Shown here: piece by piece, positions 8,352-11,804 of the stretch
How the letters are laid out: every line of letters starts with the position of its first letter
Position numbering within the stretch: position 1 is the first letter of the stretch
DNA from: Chryseobacterium sp. UBA6632
GTDB taxonomy: Bacteria > Bacteroidota > Bacteroidia > Flavobacteriales > Weeksellaceae
Direction: 5' to 3'
NCBI GenBank assembly: GCA_002455915.1
Contig: DKLU01000260.1
Coordinates: 1 to 11,804, forward strand
Length of the DNA: 11,804 nt
Program-made: the position numbers and the translations under genes
The notes under the pieces: generated by a model
Told to the model about the DNA's origin: nothing
The model's database searches: none
Seen by the model: the letters and a program-made list of their open reading frames with translations, nothing else

Positions 8352-8941
8352 AATTCTTTTAAAATCAGCTTAATATTTTTGAATGTGTTTGGAAAAACTT
8401 CATCTTCGATCTGTGTGTCGTTTTTCCAGGCAACTTCAGTAATTCCTTCTTCTGTTTGTGGTTTTGAGGTATCTTCACCATTAAAGTTCATTTCAAACCA
8501 ATGCGTACATTTCAGAACTTTATCGCCGTTTCTTTCGATATAAATATGATACGTTGTATTGATGAATTGTACCAATTCAACATCTTTTAAACCTGTCTCT
8601 TCCTCGATTTCTCTTACCGCAGATTCTTCACGCGATTCTCCCTTTTCCATTTTTCCTTTTGGAAGATCCCATTTTCCTAACCTTTTGATGAAAAGAATTT
8701 CTCCATTTTCATTACTTACAATTCCACCTGCCGCTTCAATGATTCTGAAAAGTTTCTGAAAGTCTGTCCAGATTTCTTCAATATTTTCACCGTACACGTT
8801 CAGTTCGTTGGCTGAAGTGTTTTCCAGCAGATCCAAAGCCATTTCTAAAGTTGTGAAGCTTTCATAGCTAAGCGATTTTTCTAAGTTTTCAGATTGCTTA
8901 GACAGTAACAATTTTTTTTCGTTCACAAAAACTTTATACAT
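8330..8941 (-). CDS. NUDIX hydrolase
   Basis: This is a 203-aa NUDIX-family pyrophosphohydrolase, cleaving a nucleoside diphosphate linked to another moiety. The complete NUDIX box is at residues 96-118: GKMEKGE, seven residues, then REIEEETGL, matching GX5EX7REUXEEXGU exactly with all metal-binding glutamates. It is preceded by AAGGIVSNENGEILFIKR and KWDLPKG, typical of the fold. The first 65 residues (MYKVFVNEKKLLLS...) are an extra N-terminal region not needed for a minimal NUDIX domain of about 130 aa; its role is unknown. Substrate specificity cannot be read from the sequence. The ATG at 8939-8941 is the only start leaving a full N-terminus. It converges on murF (8-bp overlap) and is divergent from the SRPBCC gene by 40 bp. 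Confidence 0.93.
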   Translation of the reverse strand: MYKVFVNEKKLLLSKQSENLEKSLSYESFTTLEMALDLLENTSANELNVYGENIEEIWTDFQKLFRIIEAAGGIVSNENGEILFIKRLGKWDLPKGKMEKGESREESAVREIEEETGLKDVELVQFINTTYHIYIERNGDKVLKCTHWFEMNFNGEDTSKPQTEEGITEVAWKNDTQIEDEVFPNTFKNIKLILKEFWSNRSK

Positions 8942-8948
8942 ATATTTG
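8941..8948 (+). promoter_or_regulatory. -7 element for the SRPBCC gene
   Basis: TATATTTG is an exact match to the Bacteroidota -7 consensus TAnnTTTG, 33 bases upstream of the ATG at 8982. It overlaps the first base of the NUDIX start codon. No clear TTG is seen at the -33 distance; that region (about 8918-8923, TTCGTT) lies in NUDIX coding sequence. Confidence 0.5.
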
Positions 8949-8969
8949 TAAGAATTAAGAATTTAAATA

Positions 8970-8977
8970 CAAAAATA
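8970..8977 (-). promoter_or_regulatory. -7 element for the NUDIX gene
   Basis: On the minus strand the sequence reads TATTTTTG, an exact TAnnTTTG match, 28 bases upstream of the NUDIX ATG. It faces the plus-strand -7 element at 8941-8948. Its -33 region would fall within the first codons of the SRPBCC gene, and no TTG is evident there. Confidence 0.45.
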
Positions 8978-8981
8978 AAAA

Positions 8982-9371
8982 ATGAATTTAGAAGGACGAA
9001 AGATTATTGTGAATAAATCATCGAAGGAGCTTGTAGAAATACTGAAATCTCCTGAAAATTACAAAGAATTTATGCCGGATGGTCTTCAGAAATTTGAAAC
9101 GAGAGAAGATGGATTTAAATTCGGATTACAGGGAATGCCTGAAATTGCCCTTAAAATAGATGAAGTGAACGATCAGAAAGCAGTATTGAAATCTGCAAGT
9201 TCAAGCTTAGATTTTGCTTTAACTGCAACACTAAATCCTTTAAATGAAAACCAGACTGAGGTACAAATGTTGTTTGAAGGTAAATTCAATCCTTTCATCA
9301 AAATGATGGTTGAAAAACCTCTTCAGAATTTCATTAATACTTTGACGGATAAAATCGAAGTTTATAAATAG
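8982..9371 (+). CDS. SRPBCC (START/Bet v1-like) family protein
   Basis: This is a small cytoplasmic protein of 129 aa with no signal peptide or membrane segment. Its layout fits the SRPBCC fold: an opening strand with a short helical motif (NKSSKELVEILKSPENYKEFMP), alternating beta strands (FKFGLQGMPEIALKI, KAVLKSASSSLDFALTATL, TEVQMLFEGKFN), and a long C-terminal helix (FIKMMVEKPLQNFINTLTDKIE) that would cover the ligand cavity. Members of this superfamily bind hydrophobic ligands; no substrate can be named. From memory, similar short SRPBCC genes in flavobacteria often lie near a NUDIX gene and pyrE; pyrE is not in this window. The ATG at 8982 follows a consensus -7 element and the product has the family's normal length. 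The call rests on fold pattern and context. Confidence 0.8.
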   Translation: MNLEGRKIIVNKSSKELVEILKSPENYKEFMPDGLQKFETREDGFKFGLQGMPEIALKIDEVNDQKAVLKSASSSLDFALTATLNPLNENQTEVQMLFEGKFNPFIKMMVEKPLQNFINTLTDKIEVYK

Positions 9372-9395
9372 TATTTTCAAAATACCCATACAAAT

Positions 9396-9431
9396 ATAGC
9401 TGTTGTTTTTTACGACAGCTATTATTTTTTT
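9396..9431 (+). terminator. Terminator after the SRPBCC gene, between convergent genes
   Basis: ATAGCTGT (9396-9403) pairs perfectly with ACAGCTAT (9415-9422), extendable by one G-T and one G-C pair, around a T-rich loop. TATTTTTTT (9423-9431) follows on the plus strand. On the minus strand the hairpin is followed only by ATTTGTATG, so termination there would be weaker. The stop codon of the leftward XRE gene (9422-9424) begins on the last base of the stem. Confidence 0.75.
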
Positions 9432-9796
9432 AGCAGACTTTCTATCAGTTTGCTCTGAAGTTCCATTAACTTAACAATCTGTTCCTGATTTTTTACAATA
9501 CTTTCTATAAGTTCTGGCGACTGCAAATTAAAAACAGGGTTATATTGATTGACATTTGCAACAGATTGATCGTTGAATTCATTATCTGTTATAAAGGTAG
9601 AGTTGTCGTTCAATAAATCATTGATATCAACTTCCAATTCTTTTGCGATATTACTTAACAGTAAAGAGTTGGGAATATTCTTATCAGATTCTATACTAGA
9701 AATGGTACTTTGTGCTACGTTTAAACGTAACGCCAGATCATCCTGAGAAATACCTCGTGCCTCTCTGAATCTTTTTACTTTAGTACCTATACTCAT
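9422..9796 (-). CDS. XRE/Cro-family helix-turn-helix regulator
   Basis: This 124-aa DNA-binding protein is probably a repressor. Residues 1-62 form an HTH_3 (XRE/Cro/C1) domain: KVKRFREARGISQDDLALRL, then the recognition-helix region VAQSTISSIESDKNIPN. The C-terminal 35 residues (SPELIESIVKNQEQIVK, then LMELQSKLIESLLKK) show regular hydrophobic spacing and would form an amphipathic helix or coiled coil for dimerisation. A polar, Asn/Asp-rich linker joins the two. It has no metabolite-binding or peptidase domain. The gene is divergent from the lipoprotein gene, and a perfect inverted repeat covers its own promoter, so autorepression and control of the lipoprotein are likely. The ATG at 9794-9796 gives a full HTH with the usual short N-terminal lead. 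The target is inferred from position only. Confidence 0.92.
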   Translation of the reverse strand: MSIGTKVKRFREARGISQDDLALRLNVAQSTISSIESDKNIPNSLLLSNIAKELEVDINDLLNDNSTFITDNEFNDQSVANVNQYNPVFNLQSPELIESIVKNQEQIVKLMELQSKLIESLLKK

Positions 9797-9799
9797 ATT

Positions 9800-9842
9800 A
9801 TCGATATTTTGGTCAAAAATAACAAAATATCGATGATATCGA
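9800..9842. promoter_or_regulatory. Predicted XRE operator: 12-bp inverted repeat plus a third half-site
   Basis: ATCGATATTTTG (9800-9811) and CAAAATATCGAT (9823-9834) are perfect inverted repeats with an 11-bp spacer. A further ATATCGA (9836-9842) repeats the core of the right arm 9 bp away; TCGAT-GAT-ATCGA (9830-9842) can also be read as a compact dyad. The arrangement suggests cooperative binding by the adjacent XRE protein. Confidence 0.7.
9814..9821 (-). promoter_or_regulatory. -7 element for the XRE gene, inside the operator spacer
   Basis: The minus strand reads TATTTTTG, an exact TAnnTTTG match, 17 bases upstream of the XRE start codon. It lies wholly within the 11-bp spacer of the inverted repeat, so a dimer bound to both arms would block the promoter. 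No obvious TTG is seen at the -33 position. Confidence 0.55.
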
Positions 9843-9856
9843 AAGAAAAATAATTT

Positions 9857-9864
9857 TAGTTTTG
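9857..9864 (+). promoter_or_regulatory. -7 element for the lipoprotein gene
   Basis: TAGTTTTG matches TAnnTTTG exactly, about 65 bases upstream of the lipoprotein start. The third XRE half-site (9836-9842) falls in its -33 to -20 region. The remaining leader (9865-9929) is AT-rich, with a small TCAC-N6-GTGA dyad at 9876-9889 and no Shine-Dalgarno sequence. Confidence 0.5.
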
Positions 9865-9929
9865 TTAAATAATTGTCACGATGATGTGATTATTATATTT
9901 TTTATATATTAAACCCATAAAAAAAACAA

Positions 9930-11213
9930 ATGCTTATGACGAAAAATTTAATTTCGTGGTTGCTACTTCTGGCAACCTTCAGTTTTCTGCTTCACTCATG
10001 TGTTCATGATGAGATGATTTCTTCGGCCGATCCCTCTTCAAAAGAATACCATTCTAAAAGTCTTTGGAAAGAAGATGAAAAATACATTAAAAACGTAATG
10101 CAGGTATATCTGGAAAACGAAACCAGAATAAATACCACCAACGGCACGCCTTATTGGGATTATGCTGTTACGATGGGAACCTTTGACGAAAGTTTTCTGA
10201 TGGTTCCCGTAGTAAAAGATGATAAAGTGATTGCCGTAATACAGGTTCCCAGAAAAGGAAGTAAAATTCATTTTTATTATACTCAATTTCCTGGGCATAT
10301 TTCATTTTTTCAGGATCTGGTTTTTGCTCCCCTTAAAAAAGCTATATTTCCTGAAAATTCTTTTGCTAAAGGCCGTAGCTGCAGTAGTATACATGTATCG
10401 GTATGGATCCCCAACAATCCTAATAATGATAATGGCCCCGGGCATTGGGATACCAAAGTAATTGTAAGATGTACCCAACAGGATATGGAATCTTGCACAG
10501 GCATTGTAGGACCTAATGGTGAATGTAGCGGTGGAGAATACCCTTATCCGGGAGGAGGAAATAATAATGAACCGGAAACTCAGGAAGACCCCTGCCAGAA
10601 AACAAAAGCTATTATCAATAACCCTAAAATGACAGCAGGTCTCAATGAATTGAAAGACCAATCTATACTTCCTAAAAGTAATGATAACTACGGGGAAAAA
10701 GGTATAAAGTTTAAAGCTGATGGCACTCCCTCTGCAACTATTCCCGGACAAGCTCATAGTGTAAATTTTGGTGATAAAACCGGATATACTGGCGGTTATC
10801 ATAATCATACAGTTGCTGAAATACCTATGCTATCACCACCTGATATAGACCAATTATTAGGGTTTGCAAGAGCGCAGGGGAATTATGGAGACCCTACTAA
10901 GGCTTATCTAGGAATGATTGCTCCTAATGGCATGCATTATGTAATCTATTTTAACGGAAGTTATTCAGATGCAGTAGTGACTTTTACAGATGAAACATTA
11001 AAACCATTCAACGATAGATACCAAACAAGATATGGAATGATAAGCTCAGACGGGAATGTAAGTAATGAAGCAATCGAAAAATTCTTTTTTAAAACAATTA
11101 CAGATATGGGGCTGGAAGGTAAAGTCAATTTGCAAAGAATTGAAAATAATGGAACTATTAAAACAATAACTAAAAATACAGATGGTTCAATAAATGCTGA
11201 TCCATGTAAATAA
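9930..11213 (+). CDS. Lipoprotein with C-terminal JAMM/JAB-like domain
   Basis: This is an exported lipoprotein of 427 aa from the ATG at 9930; an ATG at 9936 gives 425 aa and an equally good signal. A hydrophobic segment ends in lipobox LLHSC (Cys24). Residues 25 to about 185 form an N-terminal domain I recognise only as common in flavobacterial lipoproteins (TPYWDYAVTMG, ESFLMVPVVKDDKVIAVIQV). A Gly/Pro/Asn-rich linker (about 190-220) follows. After DPCQKTKAIINN (220-231), residues about 250-345 contain Glu256, then GGYHNHT (His291, His293) and LSPPDID (Ser302, Asp305), with LGMIAPNGMHYVIYFNG beyond. This resembles the JAMM signature E...HxH...SxxD, with one more residue between HxH and Ser than usual. 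If functional it would be a zinc hydrolase; substrate unknown. It is probably co-transcribed with the DUF6705 gene 25 bp downstream. Confidence 0.8.
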   Translation: MLMTKNLISWLLLLATFSFLLHSCVHDEMISSADPSSKEYHSKSLWKEDEKYIKNVMQVYLENETRINTTNGTPYWDYAVTMGTFDESFLMVPVVKDDKVIAVIQVPRKGSKIHFYYTQFPGHISFFQDLVFAPLKKAIFPENSFAKGRSCSSIHVSVWIPNNPNNDNGPGHWDTKVIVRCTQQDMESCTGIVGPNGECSGGEYPYPGGGNNNEPETQEDPCQKTKAIINNPKMTAGLNELKDQSILPKSNDNYGEKGIKFKADGTPSATIPGQAHSVNFGDKTGYTGGYHNHTVAEIPMLSPPDIDQLLGFARAQGNYGDPTKAYLGMIAPNGMHYVIYFNGSYSDAVVTFTDETLKPFNDRYQTRYGMISSDGNVSNEAIEKFFFKTITDMGLEGKVNLQRIENNGTIKTITKNTDGSINADPCK

Positions 11214-11238
11214 ATTTTAACTTTATAAAATGTAAAAA

Positions 11239-11804
11239 ATGAAAAATATTTTCTTAATAACATCATTATTAATATCATTATTTTGCAAATCTCAACAGGT
11301 TTATCCATTGAATACAGACTTTGATAATGTTCCTCAAAATTCATATATAAAAGATATCAATAATGAATTAAACCCATTAATAGGAACATACAAAGCAACT
11401 TATGAGAGCAAAGAAATTACTTTATTTATCACTAAAGAGACAAAGAAATTTCTTCAATCACTAAATATTTATCAAGATATTTTATCTGTAAAATATATTA
11501 TTAGAAATCAAAGTGGAGTAGTTTTACAAAACACACAAAATATGACTTTCCAAACAAATCAGCTAAAACATACTATTTTTAGCCACGGGACATATCCAAA
11601 TAAAAATGTTGTATGGTTTAATTATGGTGGTACAAATTGTGGTGTTGGTTGGGGTGCAGTTGAATTAAAAAAGTTAACTTCAACACAACTTTCATGGGAA
11701 TATCGCCCTAATGATATGATACTTGATGATAGTAAATGTCCACCTGGAACAGATATTAAAATTTATCTTCCAGAAACAAAAGATTTAATTTTTACTAAGC
11801 AATA
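11239..11804 (+). CDS. Secreted DUF6705 family protein, cut at the window end
   Basis: The frame opens with ATG at 11239 and runs for 188 codons to the window edge, where the last two bases are TA, so the next base probably completes a stop; the protein appears essentially complete. A signal peptide (MKNIFLITSLLISLFCKSQ) is predicted to be cut near Ser18-Gln19; Cys16 lacks a lipobox context. The mature region matches the DUF6705 family as I know it from Chryseobacterium: VYPLNTDF at the start, NNELNPLIGTYKATY, NYGGTNCGVGWG (about 128-139), SWEYRPND and the C-terminal LPETKDLIFTKQ. Cys134 and Cys167 could form a disulfide. The function of the family is unknown to me. The 25-bp gap to the lipoprotein gene suggests an operon; TAACTTTA at 11218-11225 is a one-mismatch -7 element that could give it an extra promoter. 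Confidence 0.88.
   Translation, partial: MKNIFLITSLLISLFCKSQQVYPLNTDFDNVPQNSYIKDINNELNPLIGTYKATYESKEITLFITKETKKFLQSLNIYQDILSVKYIIRNQSGVVLQNTQNMTFQTNQLKHTIFSHGTYPNKNVVWFNYGGTNCGVGWGAVELKKLTSTQLSWEYRPNDMILDDSKCPPGTDIKIYLPETKDLIFTKQ

Noticed and set aside
9876..9889. TCAC-N6-GTGA dyad in the lipoprotein leader as a CRP-type site
   Set aside because: The arms are only 4 bp and in the opposite order to the TGTGA-N6-TCACA consensus; such a match is expected by chance.
10302..10808. 168-codon antisense open frame within the lipoprotein gene
   Set aside because: It is fully opposite a gene with signal peptide and domain motifs; its translation is low-complexity, rich in Ile, Phe and Arg, with no domain or start context.
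10961..11344. 127-codon minus-strand open frame spanning the lipoprotein end and the DUF6705 start
   Set aside because: It opposes two better-supported genes, covers the gap between them, and has no recognisable motif or -7 element.

Overview
The window is AT-rich and looks like a chromosomal segment of a Flavobacteriia (Bacteroidota) bacterium, most likely Chryseobacterium or a close relative (Weeksellaceae). The evidence is a type IX secretion (T9SS) locus with porU, porV and gldJ, Bacteroidota-type promoter -7 elements (TAnnTTTG), start codons without clear Shine-Dalgarno sequences, and a last gene that closely matches the DUF6705 family, which I know from Chryseobacterium. The genus is inferred from recognition, not from a search.

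Left part (1-7055): T9SS core. porU (C25-type sortase, 1299 aa) and porV (outer-membrane barrel, 387 aa) form a leftward operon that ends in a hairpin terminator at 63-90. gldJ (SUMF1-fold lipoprotein, 533 aa from the preferred start) is divergent from porU across 163 bp and ends in a strong terminator. In known T9SS, PorV shuttles C-terminal-domain cargo from the translocon to PorU, which cleaves and attaches it at the surface; GldJ is a periplasmic-side lipoprotein needed for a stable motor/translocon.

Middle part (7066-9431): housekeeping genes packed very tightly. murF (peptidoglycan precursor ligase) converges on a NUDIX hydrolase with an 8-bp overlap, and both stop codons lie in the loop of a hairpin built from the two gene ends. 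The NUDIX gene is divergent from a small SRPBCC-fold gene, with two -7 elements facing each other in a 40-bp gap. The SRPBCC gene ends in a terminator whose stem also holds the stop codon of the next, convergent gene.

Right part (9422-11804): accessory-looking module. A 124-aa XRE-type repressor (leftward) is divergent from a lipoprotein of about 427 aa (rightward), followed 25 bp later by a secreted DUF6705 protein whose coding sequence reaches the window end. Between repressor and lipoprotein is a perfect 12-bp inverted repeat with the repressor's own -7 element in its spacer, plus a further half-site just upstream of the lipoprotein's -7 element. The lipoprotein's C-terminal third carries a JAMM/JAB-metalloprotease-like signature (E...HxH...SxxD). 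This repressor / exported putative hydrolase / secreted DUF6705 unit is the most interesting part of the window; its function is not established here.

No rRNA, tRNA, CRISPR array, insertion sequence or phage gene was seen. The longest gene-free stretches are 5236-5398 and 9797-9929; both are divergent promoter regions and are annotated below.
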